From contig NW_025954961.1 in NCBI RefSeq assembly GCF_022376445.1, positions 1,550,001 through 1,614,000 on the forward strand: DNA of 64,000 bases, in the 5' to 3' direction. A model generated the notes under the pieces. It did no database searches. It worked only from the letters and a program-made list of their open reading frames with translations, and had not been told where the DNA came from. Numbering within the stretch: position 1 is the stretch's first letter; each line of letters opens with the position of its first letter. The position numbers were made by a program, and so were the translations under genes. Positions 1 to 12,498 of the stretch are shown piece after piece. Origin of the DNA: Fomitopsis serialis. Its lineage: Eukaryota > Basidiomycota > Agaricomycetes > Polyporales > Fomitopsidaceae.

Positions 1-3000
1 GGACGATGGTGGGCCGTGGATGGCGGGCGAGGGAGGAGCGGGAGGGGGAGAGTGCATCGCGCGGGGGACGAGGGCGATCGATGGCGGGCAGGCTGCGAGG
101 GATATCGAGCCGGGCTGGCGTGTGCAGGCAGGTCTCTGACCGCATCTGGCTCGCGCTGGCGATGCTTTCCCTTGTCCGACAAGGAGGCGGACGGGGACGC
201 GCGCGCTGCACCCTCGCACCGCGCGTCTTGCCCTGGCGTGTCGCGGTGGGTGTCCTCGCCGTCGCGCAGGGCTGGAGTGTGGCCTGGAGGGGGTCGGGCG
301 GAGAGGGGCATGCAGCGGGGGCAGTGCGGCTGCTGGTAAGAGGGGAAGGCGGAGGGACCACGGAGGCATGCTGACGACTGGATCGGAGTCGAGGAGGATG
401 CGACGAACCCTGCGGATCGCCAAATTACGTTCTCTCCGATAGGCGCCTCCGATCACCGGCCCATCGCGCGACCGATCTCGGCACGCACCTGCTTCGGGGC
501 GGGAATTGCCCCTTCCGTGCCGCTGTGCGGGCAGCGTCCCCCTTTGGATGTCTGCTTCCGTTGTCGCGTCTCGTCCACCCACGGCTGTCGGCCACCTCAC
601 TGCCCCGTGCCCACTCAGCTCCCGAGGAGCACCCCTCTGGCAAGGCCTGTGTCATTCTGCATACGAGATCCGCTCTGCCCCATCTACAACCCAAACGCCA
701 CCGGGCTCTAATCGCCCTCTCCCCCTGCCGCCACCTCTTGGCGAATCCCACTGACACTGACCGGCCCAGACCTATGGCTGCACTGGTAGAGCCGCAGACC
801 ATAGCGGCATTGGATCCACATCGCTCACAGCGCGCGCTAGATCTGTGGCAGCGCGCTCGATCCCTTGCGCCATCCTGTCGCTCTGCAGCGGGGCGCGGGC
901 CACGGGCTTTCCGCAAGCTCTTCGTCGAGCGCCCACCATCTCCGCAGCTATCCCTGATCGCACCTCGTTGCCTGCCCACCCCCAACTGGACTACCCTGCG
1001 GGGGCGCTGGAGCCTGGTCTTCTCCCGTGGGGCGCGCGATCATCCCACGCACACACGTCAGTGTAGCTGGGGTATTAAGCCGCATGTCGATCCTGATCCC
1101 AGTAAGTTAGTTGCTCAGTGAAACGGTGGTACCTCTCGATACCGTTCGGCGCCCTTGCGCGTTCGCATTGCAAATGCGGCGGCACCTCCCGCGCAATAAC
1201 ACGCACGGCTGCAGATGACATACGTACAGAACATCTGGCATGCAGGTGCGGATGCGAAATTAACGTACCTACCGCTAGAACCGCAGGGAAGACGCAGCCC
1301 GCTATCAGTCGACGGCGGGCTGTCGCGTCGATACCGCTAGCCAAGGGGCGGTGCTCTACTGACCACGGCGTCCGCAGCGCTGCCCACGGCTGTCGCGGCG
1401 GCTTTCAACTTGACACCGTGGCGATCGGGTCTACGCTTTTCCGCTAGCTATACAGCATCTGCCTGTTAGCAGCACGCAGGAGCGTACTGAACTTCTATAG
1501 GTGGGTTGCGAGCGGTGCCCGTGTGGGCCCATGGGCCCTCGTCTGTGACACCAATGCTACACTAGGAAGAGTGCCGCCGCATCGCAAACTATGCACTCCC
1601 CGTCTTCGTCGTGTTCTGCAGCCCCCAGCGCATCTTCGTGTCAAACGGCAGTACGTATGAATCGCTCTCGTCATCCCTAGTCTTCTCCATCTCACGTCAA
1701 GGCCCAGATTCCCTTCTTATGCTTGACAGGCCAGAATAATTGCACCGTAGACTCACCCCCCGTTGGGCGGCGTCCTCGCCGTCCTCCCACGACGTGCGAC
1801 AGTCCGGGCCCGCTGATTTGCGCACCTCGGAGGGCTGCGGCGCTATCAGACCCATCATTTGCCCTCCAGCGAGCATCGTCCTTCCGGCTTCGTGTATTAC
1901 AGCGGTACAGCAGCAAACGCGTAACTGGAGGAAGACACCTGCCGGTGAGTCCGGGTCGCACATCAGCGCGGTACGCACCGCTCAGGCAGCGGCATTCGTG
2001 CAGTACTGATAGTGGGGTACAGCGACTGTGCCTCCCTGCGTCACCGCACAGGCCTCCCTGCCCAGTCGCTCTCGTCAGGATTTTGATTTGATGCTTACTG
2101 GCCCAACGCGCTGCGCAGCTCGTGCGCTCCTCCTCCCAGGGACGGCACCTCTTTCCTGCAGCCGTCTTGCCCACTCACGGACCGCACGTGCGGCAGCTCG
2201 CACACCAAGTTACGTACGTCCCCGCAATCTCCCGGTGCGCACCTGCTTAACGTACGCACTAAGCTGGCAGTGCCGCGCTCTTGCCACCCGAGGGTGGCAT
2301 CACCCAGGGTTTGATGAGGTGAGCACTTCTTCTTCCAAATCGTTATTATTGCCTCCACAACATCAGCCTCTGTCAGAAAATCATTCGTTGGAGCGCGTCA
2401 AGACAGTCAACGCAGAGAATGGTAAGCCGTAATGTCCCTGGCTACTACGTCGCTCCCCACAGCCCGTCTTGAGCTTGAAGCTTGAAATCTTGCCCCAAGG
2501 ACAGGGCGGAGCACGGCGAACACGCGTGCACATCAGGCCTTCAGGGCCCGCAGGCCAATAACACTGCCCCATTGTAAACACAATGACCCCGCCGCCCTTG
2601 GATATGTCGGGCAGGACGGCACACGAGTCGCCCGCGTCAGGTCCTGTCAAATTTCAAATAGCAAGACCGGAGAGTGGATTTACGACGACAGGCCGGAGCC
2701 GAACAACGTCGACACTCCGCGCAGAAACCATTCGACGTTCGACATCTCGCTCCGAACTCGCGGGAATCAAATGCGGAGACACACGTCGTTGCCATGGTAT
2801 CCAGGGAGGATTGGCGTGGCCCACTTATTCCATCGGCCATAGACTACATACCAATCCCCTTCGACGGCGGCCGGAGACGGCCGGAATCCGAGGGGCAGCC
2901 GTACTCAGCCTTTGACAATGTCTACTCTGTTCACAGGGAACGAGCCTCTGTAATGTAGACTATTATGTAGTCCGGGTGTAGACGGACATAACGCGGCGGT

Positions 3001-3307
3001 GTTTTTACGACTATAACCATCTTTTCCGAGCCGCTCATTCGAGCTCCAGAGTATGAAGTAAGAGGTTCGCTGGGAGGGAATCCGAATTCGAAGTAGCTAG
3101 CCTTGTCATTCAGTCGAGGCATAGGATGTTGTGCACTGTACAACTTGAAGGCATATCTACATGGACGATATGGGGATTGTTTTCGACGATTGATAAACAC
3201 TCATGATGTCCGTTGTTCCGGCGTCATGGTGACAGTGAGGACGTCTCTTCTTCGAACGTGCGTTCTGTACTACCGACTGAGGAAAAGGGAAGAAATGACA
3301 AAATCAT
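1..3307. other. Gene-free or unrecognised stretch
   Basis: I see no coding region here that I can support. Open frames exist on both strands (the longest at 425-985, minus), but they have no recognisable domain, no intron pattern and the arginine/serine-rich composition of chance frames in GC-rich DNA. The first 350 bases are strongly G-rich on the plus strand and could be the flank of a gene outside the window. Confidence 0.5.
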
Positions 3308-3370
3308 TCGGATACGGGGAATCGAACCCCCGGTGAGAGGCGATAATGTTAGCCACTACACCATGTCCGA
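3308..3370 (-). tRNA. tRNA-Glu(CTC)-like, truncated
   Basis: Read on the minus strand this has the order of a eukaryotic tRNA-Glu: a 7-base acceptor strand that pairs with the 3' end at six of seven positions, a D arm with GTGT...GGCTA, an anticodon loop CTCTCAC giving anticodon CTC, and a T loop TTCGATT with its stem. It is only 63 bases long instead of about 72. The 3' half of the anticodon stem and the variable loop are missing, so the anticodon loop runs almost straight into the T stem. As written it cannot fold as a normal tRNA. It is either a tRNA pseudogene or a functional gene with a 9-base loss in the assembly. Confidence 0.6.
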
Positions 3371-4062
3371 TGGTAAAGGTATGGTCATAAGGGCTATCTA
3401 ACCCCACAGGGAGCTGCCCGGACACATTAAAGAGACAACGATAACCTTCATTCAATCTGCTAGGTATTGAGCCATGTTGTGGGCCCTTCCATCAACGTTT
3501 GCTGGGTTGCAGTAGCTGAGTGTTGTTGAAGGAAGGTTGAATAACCCGATGCCAATAAGCGCTAGATGGATGGTAGATTCCGAATCTCGATGTAGATTCC
3601 CACTGCTCAAGCGCTCAATTGGGGACTGCACAGCGACGGCGGCGCCGGAGATGCTCGTTGTTCACTTTGTTATGGGCGTGTGTTTTAAGCTAGCCCTCGC
3701 TCCACGCTTTGTTCAAGATTCTCACACACCTCCGAGGCATTCATGTTCATTACACAGCACGCAACAACACTCTAGAAAATTTGCATCACAGTTCGCTTTC
3801 CATCCTACACCACGCGTCACACACAACAGGGCACATTTGCACATGTAATACAAATCCTTGACTTCGTCTTGACAGTTTGCCGTTCACCGTTCGCTCTACA
3901 CATCGCCCTCACACGACGACGCAACACACGCGTCGCCTGAGTTTATAATGACGCGAGGTTCGTGATCGGCCACTCGCTGTGGACGATTAAGAGAAGTAAC
4001 AAGAAGGGTGACCGGGAGGTTAGGCCGCGCACTGGACGTGCAGAGAAGGGAGGCGAGACTCA
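3371..4062. other. Intergenic, tRNA to G6PD 3' end
   Basis: No gene seen. The part next to 4062 is the 3' flank of the glucose-6-phosphate dehydrogenase gene. It holds C/A-rich stretches but no repeat or RNA gene I can recognise. Confidence 0.5.
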
Positions 4063-6295
4063 CTATTCCGAGACGGTGCGCTTGTAGCCGTACTTGCCGA
4101 TGAACGGGTCGAGTTCCTTCGGGCCCCGCGAGCCGTAGGGATAGCCGACAGGCTTGGGCGGGGCGCCGCTCCGCCCGTCAATCCAGTGCAGGATGGGTGT
4201 GAAGATCTGGTACAAGGCCCGTGAGTGAGCTTCAGAGGTTACAACGTCATTAATGTGTCTGACTGACCTTCCAAGCAACGTCCAACTCGTCATCACGAAC
4301 GAAGTTCGAGTGGTCGCCCTTGAGCGCATCGAGGATGAGCGACTCGTAAGCCTCTGGGATCTTCGCTTCGAGGAAGCGCCGCTTGTACGTGAGGTCCATC
4401 TCCGTCGGGATCGCACGCGTGTGCAGGCCGGGCGTCTTCGTGTTGAGCTTGAGGTACACCGCCTCGGAAGGCTGGATGCGAAGGACAAGCTCATTGCGCG
4501 AAATGTCCTTGAAGATGCCCTGCGTGACATCCCTGAACTGTATCCGAACCTCGACCTTCGCCTCGTTGAGGGCTGCGGGTGCGAGTAAATGTCTGGTACC
4601 CTGGTCCAGAGCCCCGAAGTAATCCACTCACCCTTTCCGGCCTTCAAGATGAACGGAACGCCCTCCCAGCGGGGGTTGTGGATCCAAAGGGTCGTCGCGG
4701 CGTACGTCGGGCAGACCGAGTTGTGCGGGACCGTGTCATCATCGAGGTAGCCTGGCTTTCCGTTGGCCGCAACGTATTGGCCAAGCAGCGTGTCGCTGCG
4801 CTCGATAGGTGGGATGCAGCGAAGGACCTTGACCTGTGCCGGCGAGTGAGCAGCGTGAGAGAAGAGCAAGACATGCTCCGCACCTTCTCATCACGGATGT
4901 CCTCGGCGGCGAAAGACACAGGGCGCTCCATCGTGAGGACGCTCAACACCTGCAGCAGATCTATTGCGAAAAGCAATTAGAAAGCAGCGCCCGTAGACAG
5001 TCATTGGATATATGACACATACGGTTCTGGAGAATGTCACGAATGATACCGAACTCGTCGAAGTAACCGCCACGGCCTTCAGTACCGAAGGGCTCCTTGA
5101 AGGTGATCTGGACGTTGCTGATCGAGTTCTTGTCCCAGAACGAACTGAACGCGATGTTCGCGAAACGGAGCACCAGCAAGTTCTTGACCATCTCCTTGCC
5201 GAGGTAATGGTCGATCCGGAACGTCTCGTCCTCAGTCCAGTGCTGCTTGAGGGAGCCCAGGAGCACTCGGGAAGATTCGAGGTCCTTTCCGAACGGCTTC
5301 TCGACGATGATACGGCACTTGCCCACATCGGGCGTCACGTAGCACTGTTCCTTGAGGTGCTGTGCGACCGGAATGAAGACACTGGGCGGGAGGGCGAGGT
5401 AAAACAACCGATGGCGCTCCTTGCCCTGGTAGCCCGACTCGATCTTCTCAATAGTTTTGTTGAGGTTCGAGAATGCCGACGAATCCTCATAGCCTCCGGA
5501 AATGTACGAGGACAGCTGCTTGAACTCTTCGAGCTTCGCAGCCGCTTCCGCGTCGCCTTCGGAGACCTTGATGTACGAAGTGATACGCTTGTGGTACTCA
5601 GCATCGTCCATCTTCGTCCGCGCATAGCCGACGATGTGGACGCCCCGGGGCAGGAAGTTATTCTTGTAAAGCCCGAACAAGGCAGGATATGTCTGGACGA
5701 TGCATACCGAATTAGCATGAGATCATTGACACGGTGGGCCCCACCGGAAGTCCGTATGACGGTAGATGAGAGAATGCAGATGGATAAGGAGAGAGAATAT
5801 CTCATCGGCGAGGGCTGGCGAAACCTCGGGCGCCTTTGAGATGTCAAAGTATTCCCGCCGTGTCTTGGTGTATCATGATGACCATCCACACCTGAGGAGC
5901 TAGGAAACCACGGCACATCGAGGTCGACATACGGGGGCTCTTATGGCCCTCTAAACAGCGGGCTGAGATGATCTCGCGCTCAGCTGACGTACACGGCCGA
6001 CGTAAGACGCGTCGGGCGGGCCGACGTCTCGCTGGGCTGCTACGCAGGTCGATCGCCATCCCAGAGCGCACGAACACGAAGGCAGGCCAAGGCGAGCGAG
6101 GACGATCACTCACTTTCTTCTTTGCAAGATCTCCAGATGCACCCAAGACTGCGGAAGAATATTGCGGTCAGTCGAAGCCAGACGCGCGCGATCAGGCAGC
6201 ATCGCACCGATGATAGTGGTGTTATCCTTGAGTTCCTCGTGGGAGCCCTCCATGGAGGGGATGGTCCCCGACATTGCGCGCGGGCGGGTGGTCAT
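4063..6295 (-). CDS. ZWF1: Glucose-6-phosphate 1-dehydrogenase
   Basis: First enzyme of the oxidative pentose phosphate pathway: it oxidises glucose 6-phosphate with NADP+ in the cytosol, giving NADPH. Seven exons fit without a frame break: 6295-6208, 6148-6114, 5692-5023, 4960-4884, 4833-4632, 4572-4268 and 4206-4063, together 1521 nt or 506 residues, the usual length of the family. Visible motifs are the NADP fingerprint [10 protein letters not shown] (split by intron 1), EKPFGKDL, the active-site RIDHYLGKE, and the C-terminal [14 protein letters not shown]. The start is the first ATG of the frame that splices into the fingerprint. Intron 2 is about 421 nt, far longer than the 50-65 nt introns around it. 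The gene is divergent from THOC5 with only 199 bases between the two start codons, so they probably share a promoter region. Confidence 0.96.
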
Positions 6296-6494
6296 GTTGG
6301 GTTGGGTGCGGTGGGGATGAGGATGGTGGTGAGGAGAAAGAGAAAGAGCGGGCGGTGAGAGTCGTTCGGAGACTGGCGCCTGCTGAACGAGCAGCCTCTA
6401 TCGGCCTCTGCGTAATCGTGACGGTGCTCTCTCCGCGCGAGAACAGATCCCGTGCCCGGCCCGGCCCCCCTGCCTCTCCCCCTCACTCCCCGCC

Positions 6495-7300
6495 ATGGCC
6501 GCCAGCGACAACCAGCACCGTCCGCCCGTCCCCGACCCCGTCGTCGACTCCCTCAGCGCCCTCGTCGACCCCGCACAGCTCGCTCGCGACCCCGCCGCCG
6601 TCCACATCCGCGCTGGCGCCCTCTTCGCCCGCCTCAAGGCCCTTAACCGCGCTGCAAATGGCGCGACCCGTGTCCAAAAGCAGGCTACCGCCGACGCCCG
6701 CCAGCAGATGGACCACACCTATCTCAGTCTGCAGAATCTCCTGTACGAAAAGCGTCACCTAGAGCGAGAGATTGAGAAGTGCCGACAGTTTGCGTGAGTC
6801 TTAATATGTGCTCGCCTCTCGTGCGATCTAACCCCGGTGCGCGCGGCAGCTCGGTTTACCAGGACGTACCTGTGCATTCCCTCGAAGAGTTTGTCGAACT
6901 CGCTCCCGGAGAGGCGAAGTCGCAGATCGTGTTGTCGGACGACCACCAGCTGATGCTCAACCGGCTAAGCTTCGAACTTGCTGAACGCCAGAGGTGTGGC
7001 TGTCGCCTGCTTCATCCGTACCCAGTCTAAATGTCACATCTTCCAGACTAGACCAGAAGTACAAAGAGCTTGCAAAGCAGAAGGAGGAGCTGCTCAAGCA
7101 GAGCAAGGCCAAGCTCGCCACAATGGACAGCGTGAAGGCGCAGATCGACTCTCTTATCAAGGTCCGTGGCCTTATGGCTTGCTTCAGCTCCAATACAAAT
7201 TCTAACTCTGGGTATCCAGACTGCAACCGAAGTGCAGAAGAAAGTTGGCGAGCTAGCTGAGCCTCTTGGGACAGCCGAATCTCCTATGGTGGTGTCATGA
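6495..7300 (+). CDS. THOC5: THO complex subunit 5 (THOC5/FMIP family)
   Basis: Subunit of the nuclear THO/TREX complex that couples transcription to mRNA export. Four exons (6495-6793, 6850-6993, 7047-7161, 7220-7300) give 212 residues. The first exon carries the family's LYEKRHLEREIEKCRQF stretch, the second VHSLEEFVELAP and a segment ending LSFELAERQR, and the third a lysine/glutamate-rich coiled coil (YKELAKQKEELLKQSKAKL). The protein is short compared with animal THOC5 and corresponds to its N-terminal helical part; I believe this is normal for fungi. The ATG has a good context (GCCATGG). It converges with UBC8, leaving 356 bases between the stop codons. Confidence 0.9.
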
Positions 7301-7656
7301 ACGAACGTGCCCACCGAGAAAGGCGATATGACCATGAGTGCACCACAAACCTCCCACTCCTGCCAGCGTATCTCAAGCCTAGCCACTGTCGCCACAGAAG
7401 AGCACACATCTCCAGGCTAGATGTTCAGCGTTAAGTCCAGGATATCACAACGTATTATGGGGCAGGTCCGGCGAATGAGGAGTACGTACAGGAGGTTTAC
7501 ATGCATACAGGCTATGTGATAGAGGAGAGCAGAGGATATAGTGGTCGTAGGAGTACAAGCAGGAGTGAGACGGAGCGTGAATGCAATATACAATGCAGAA
7601 CAATCCAAGGCCAGGGAGACGGATGAGGTGTGAGGATGAATGGACAACGGAACGGC
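7301..7656. other. Convergent 3' flanks of THOC5 and UBC8
   Basis: No gene seen. This short stretch must hold the 3' ends and poly(A) signals of both converging genes. Confidence 0.5.
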
Positions 7657-8574
7657 TCATGCGTCATCGTCGCTGATGCTGCCGATGTCGCTCATCTCCT
7701 CGTCCTCGTCTTCGTCTTCGTCCTTGCCCGCGGCGGCATCTGCTGCCTCCTTGGTGGCGAAACGGGACACATACTCTGATAGCATGATGGGTATGAATCA
7801 ACATCGTTAAGCATCTGAGACGCCCTGACACACCTTTCACCTTCGCGTCGTACTCCTTCGGATGGCGCATGAGCAGTGCGGCGGCCTCGCCGTTCAAAGG
7901 GTCGTTCGGGTTCGGGTATCGGAGGAGCTGGGGAAGAAACACCTCGAAGATGTTGATCATATCTGTCAGACGATAGAATCGAGATGTCAGCATGCTTCCC
8001 AGACGGGCATGCATGCAATGAGGTCACGATGGGGCGCTCACCGAACATAGGAGACCACGTCTGGTTGATCACGTCCAGACACACGGAACCACTCCTGGGC
8101 CAAGCTATTCAGCGAACCCAACGCTTTGTGAGAAACAGTGTGCACGTACAGTTCATCAATATTAGGATGGAAGATCTTGTTCATGAACCCAATACTGGGC
8201 GACTTGAAAGGATACTGGTCGGGCAGCTCGACATGGATCTTCCAGACACCCCCGCGAACGGGGCTATCACAATCGAAACGCGATGACTAACTGTCAGAGC
8301 ATGGAAAGCAAGGACAGCGCTCACTCTCTGCGGGGCCGTAGAAACGGACGTAGAACTCCTGCATGGAGTCATTCACGAGGTTCACCTCATAGTCGGACAT
8401 CAGCCTGCGGGTGGCGACCGCCTCAGCATCCATTATCCTGCACTCAAACGACGAGCTTGTACGTACAGTCTCATGACATCGGTCTCGATGCGACGCTTGC
8501 TTGGGGCACTGTGGAGAAATGACGATCCAGATTAGTACGCGCTCACAGCACAGGTCTACGCGGGTACTCATCAT
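7657..8574 (-). CDS. UBC8: Ubiquitin-conjugating enzyme E2 (UBC8/UBE2H type)
   Basis: E2 enzyme that carries ubiquitin on its catalytic cysteine; yeast Ubc8 acts in glucose-induced degradation of fructose-1,6-bisphosphatase. Spliced exons read in family order: [59 protein letters not shown], then the active-site segment [17 protein letters not shown], and [20 protein letters not shown]. The C-terminus is an acidic Asp/Glu tail ending [12 protein letters not shown], as in UBE2H. At least six short introns are present. The first coding exon is uncertain: an ATG at 8574 is in place, but its donor site and phase into the next exon are not clean, so the N-terminus may differ by a few residues. Confidence 0.92.
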
Positions 8575-8599
8575 AGCAGGCTAAGACCTCAGATAACAG

Positions 8600-9330
8600 A
8601 AGGGGGAATGATAACCGGAAAGCAACGTGTAGAGGCGGAAAGCGAGCGAAACCGGTATGCAGGAGGATCTGAGAAGGACGCGAGAGGAGAGTCAGCGAGC
8701 ACGGTTACTCGGGGGAGGGATAAGGATGAGCAGGAGGCGGCGGTCGATCGCTTTCGGTGTGTCGCTGCGCGCGCGCTCCGGCCCGCCCTGGTCTCCGGTC
8801 GTCCCCGGACGGTCTCTGTGGTCCCGCATCTGGAGATCTCGTTCTGTGCAACCCTGTTTCACTCCCCTGCTGCAGTCAAGCGCCTCGACCGCTTGCATGG
8901 TTGCTCCCTCCCTCCATCTGTGGTCTCGACCGCAACCGCTGGGGTTGCCATCGATCTGCTACGCTGGTGACGTCGCATGCCATTTCACGCTGGGCGAGGA
9001 TCTTCTAGGGCTTCTCAGCGAGTCGGTGTAACTGCGTTTGTTACTTTCACTGGGTTCCTTTTATGCGCCTGGGGCGATCCCTGCGTGTGATCCATTTCGA
9101 AGCCAATATGCTATAAGCCATGGGATCCGCGCCATGCTAAACACAACCCATAAGAAAAGTGAGTCGGAGACTATTACAAATAGAGCAATGTCTTCCAACG
9201 ACGATCCTTGCATGGGCTCTTCATCACAAGCGGGTTTCCAAGTCACGGAGTATTCCTACATACGTGCGTACGTGTACAGAGACTGGACCAACAGTCATAA
9301 ATACACCAAGATGGCAAGCTTCAAGCCCCA
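8600..9330. other. Intergenic, UBC8 upstream region
   Basis: No gene seen. The first few hundred bases should contain the UBC8 promoter. The remaining open frames are short and show no domain or splice structure. Confidence 0.45.
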
Positions 9331-9339
9331 CACTAGTCG

Positions 9340-10092
9340 GCGATAGAGATGCCTCGTCCTCAGTACCACGAATACTCTTCGACCACGCAATACCACGAAT
9401 CGTCCCTGCATCCGTATCTCCGCGTACTCGTGAAACCTTGCTCCCTTCTTCCGGCACGGCGCTCGCTCTCCTTGCCTGAGACGTACTCGGAATCGGCGCA
9501 AGTTCCCCATGACCTGGTTGTGCGGTGAAGGCTCTCCACGCGACCAAGACAGCTAATCGCAGCACTCTCATTAGCTTCCGTTCGTCGACTTTTCGGGTCC
9601 GCTCACTGACCTAGCCAGAAGAACCCGAAGGCGGCGATGAGGATGATCTCCTCTTGCGTCTGCGTGAGGAACTGCCCGTTCCGGCGGTGGTGCATGACGA
9701 CACTGGCCAGCCAACCAATCGCAGTTTCCCGGTGAGCGCGATCCCGCAGAGGAGCATGGACTTTGAGCGGGCGGACTTACAGGATGGACAGCGACGCCAG
9801 CGCGAGCATGGCCACCGAGCTCTGCATGAGATTGTAGGTGTCTACAAGGAGCACGCCGCATCCAAGGACGTCACTTTAGCTGAGTACGTCACGGCGTAGC
9901 CGGAGGACGGTGCTCTTACGCATAGTGGGCGGGATCATTCGGGTCAGGAAGTGCGCGGCGAAGGCAGCCAGTGCGGCTGGAAGACGGGGATTTAGCGATG
10001 TACCCCCTTGTCCGGCTGTGGATCGATAGGATGGACGTACCTGAGGTAACTGCCCGCACAGTCCGATCCCTGAACAGAGGTGTCGCCGACAT
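9340..10092 (-). CDS. MARVEL-like four-helix membrane protein, copy 1
   Basis: Function unknown; the fold class is integral membrane, probably MARVEL-like. Start ATG at 10092 (MSATPLFRDRTVRAVTS), then exons joined by short introns give AALAAFAAHFLTRM, HTYNLMQSSVAMLALASLSI, then VVMHHRRNGQF and EEIILIAAFGFFWLA. The alternation of hydrophobic helices with a short basic loop and a third helix ending FFWLA resembles basidiomycete MARVEL-domain proteins and the two neighbouring genes. I could not resolve the last exon or two; the lower end (about 9340) is approximate and the fourth helix is not certain. It is the most downstream member of three tandem genes on this strand. Confidence 0.5.
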
Positions 10093-10787
10093 TGTTACTG
10101 AGGAATTGGTATGTTACCCGGTTCACGAGGTACACAGTGCTGTGGTCGAAGGACGATAGCACTGGAGATACACGTCCCCCCTCCTCTTCACCTACCATCC
10201 TTTGGACACTCCAGCATGCCTCTTCCGCCCGCTACACTCGCGTCCGAGCTAGAGCGTATTTCACGCCTCGTGCGTACCATGCGTCCCGGGCGACATTGCT
10301 CTCAGATTCCGATACATGTGCATTCCGGGCGCATTAGTCGTAAATACACTCAGCAATCGCATGTTACACAGGCTTATGCATCCGCAGCTCTCGCTTCCGC
10401 CCCTCCTTTGTATGATCCACGTTTTTCTTCCGTTTCCAGTCCATCATATGGATACATCGAGTGTCCAATCAGTGCGTTTCCCGTCTTGGTTCGAGGCCTC
10501 CATCAAGGCGACGGACACACAGGCCCGCACCCATTGTCTGTTTGACTTTCCATTCTTGGTCCAGTCGACCGTTTTCCTGCGGGTCCTCCGCCCTTCGCTT
10601 CAATCTCGATACCGCTTCTTCCCACAAACGCACGTGGCTGCAGCTTGCTCGCAAATAATTACTGTATTACAACCCCACGAAGGAATTCGGGTGGGACGTC
10701 CCGTCAGTTCAACTGTAGCTCTATCAAATCAAAGGAGAGGGCACGCCGCTTCAGCTCTACGCAGGCTGTGCAGCGTGGAGGGCGAGT
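10093..10787. other. Intergenic between MARVEL-like copies 1 and 2
   Basis: No gene seen. It contains the upstream region of copy 1 and the 3' flank of copy 2. Confidence 0.45.
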
Positions 10788-11915
10788 TCAGGGGACAGAG
10801 CTCACCGAGCCAGGGACCTGCGTGATTGTGGGTGCACCGCCCATCGTGCCTGGCTGGATGACGACCGAGTGTCCGGGTGCCTGCTGGATCACGTAGCCGC
10901 CGCCGTTTATACCTGGCTGGTACGGCACGCCCGCGGTAGGGTACATGCCCATCGGGTACTGTCCGTTCATCTGTCCGTTCATCATCTGTCCGCCGCCGCC
11001 GCCATAGGGCCATCCAGGGAGTTCCCCGAACCAGGGCAGCTCGAAGATGGGTGCGGCCCAGGCATATTGGTAGCCGAAAGCACGAGCGCGGCTCGTAAGC
11101 GAGATGAGGACCCAGAGGAAGATGGCAACTGAGGTGGCCCATGAGTTGAGACCATACAAGAACCTAGACGAGTCACGTACGGAGGCAAAAGATCAGCCAT
11201 GAGAAGGCCTCAATGACCTTCATCAAATAGCACCATGATCTTGTGGAGACTGGTGGCCTTGGTGAATGGAAACTCGGTAGCGCACCGACTGTGCTACCCA
11301 CCATGTCCGTTCTTGGTCGCAGTGAGAGCACTGCTGCTGATAGCATCGCATTGCGTGTTTCCGATGATATCTCTGCAAAAGAAGTCAGACTCGGTCGTCG
11401 TCCGGGAGATACTCCGGACGCGTACACAGACCACGCTGCCATAGCTGCAATTCCCTTGGTCAATGAAGGCGAAATCAACACGTCAGCGGAAACGCGTACC
11501 AAGCCACATCACTCCCAATACAAAGAGGACGATGGCCTCAGTCCGCGGTGCGGACCATGATATCCTACAACATATAAGTCAGGATTTCTCTACGATCATA
11601 GGTAAGATCACTCACGTTATTAGAAATACAAGAAGCGTGAGTGACGGCGTGATCACCGAGTAGATCCCAAAGTCATCTAGAGAGGCAGACAGTACATCTT
11701 AGTCTTGCTCGCTCTGGGGACAGTCTAGAATGGCGCGCACGTTGGATGCTAGGCAAAAATATGCTTCCCAGATAGGCTGTGATTCCGAGCACGGTCGCAG
11801 AGAGCAATAGGATCGTGACTTTGCGGTGGTATGGTCAAGACTGCAGTCTCTAAGGGAAGAAAGGAAGATAGTCACTGAAGCCGTAAAGGCGCATCTCCTT
11901 GAAGAGTTGCGTCAT
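10788..11915 (-). CDS. MARVEL-like four-helix membrane protein, copy 2
   Basis: Function unknown. Probable start ATG at 11915 (MTQLFKEMRLYGF), then a helix VTILLLSATVLGITAYLGSI after a short intron, internal exons including KVIEAFSWLIF, and a last exon with the helix WATSVAIFLWVLISLTSRAR. This is followed by AAPIFELPWFGELPG and a low-complexity tail rich in Gly, Gln, Met and Pro that ends VPGSVSSVP. The motif PWFG right after the last helix is shared with copy 3 (VTAFPWFGQGGK), and EAFSWLIF matches EAFSFFNLIL there, so the genes are paralogues. Middle exons are only partly resolved. Confidence 0.55.
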
Positions 11916-12498
11916 CTGTGAATACACGCGAGTTAGCCGTCGTCTGTCGGCAAGACGGCTCCCGGGCGAAGAGAAAGGCGACGCACGATGTATAGGATGT
12001 GTTAGCGCGCAGATGAGAGCAATGTATGAAAGTATCGCGTGTCCGGAGGAGAGGAGGACAAGAAGGCGTGCGGGTCGTGCAGTCGTAGAAATAGGCGTGG
12101 GGGAAAGAGCTCTCAGAAGAAGAGACCCAACTCGAACATCGAGCAGAGGCATGCCCAGGCGTCATTGCCCTGTCGCGTGTCACGTGATCTCGCAGCGCGG
12201 TACACGCCCCGGACGCGTGCCTCGACCAACGTAACCTTGCATGCGTGTGGAGCCACCGACCGTCTGTCCGACAAACTCTCGAGGTTCCGACCGAACCGAG
12301 GCCGCGTTCTGTGGCACATCGGCTGACGTTCATTTGCCCGCGTAGAAGTTCCTATAACCAAATAAACTCTTGTATATCCTATTGGTGTTGTACAATCAAT
12401 CGTACTGCTGCTACACGTAACCCATAATACACCCGTAAATACATCAGGCATGACTCCCATGCCTCTCTAAGGTCGTCAAGTAGTCATGTCATCGCATA
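11916..12498. other. Intergenic between MARVEL-like copies 2 and 3
   Basis: No gene seen. It should hold the promoter of copy 2 and the 3' end of copy 3. Confidence 0.45.

Noticed and set aside
425..985. 186-codon minus-strand frame
   Set aside because: Arg/Ser-rich chance frame in GC-rich DNA; no domain, no intron context.
5012..5839. 275-codon open frame on the plus strand
   Set aside because: It is the antisense of the long third exon of glucose-6-phosphate dehydrogenase; composition mirrors that exon and there is no independent domain or promoter.
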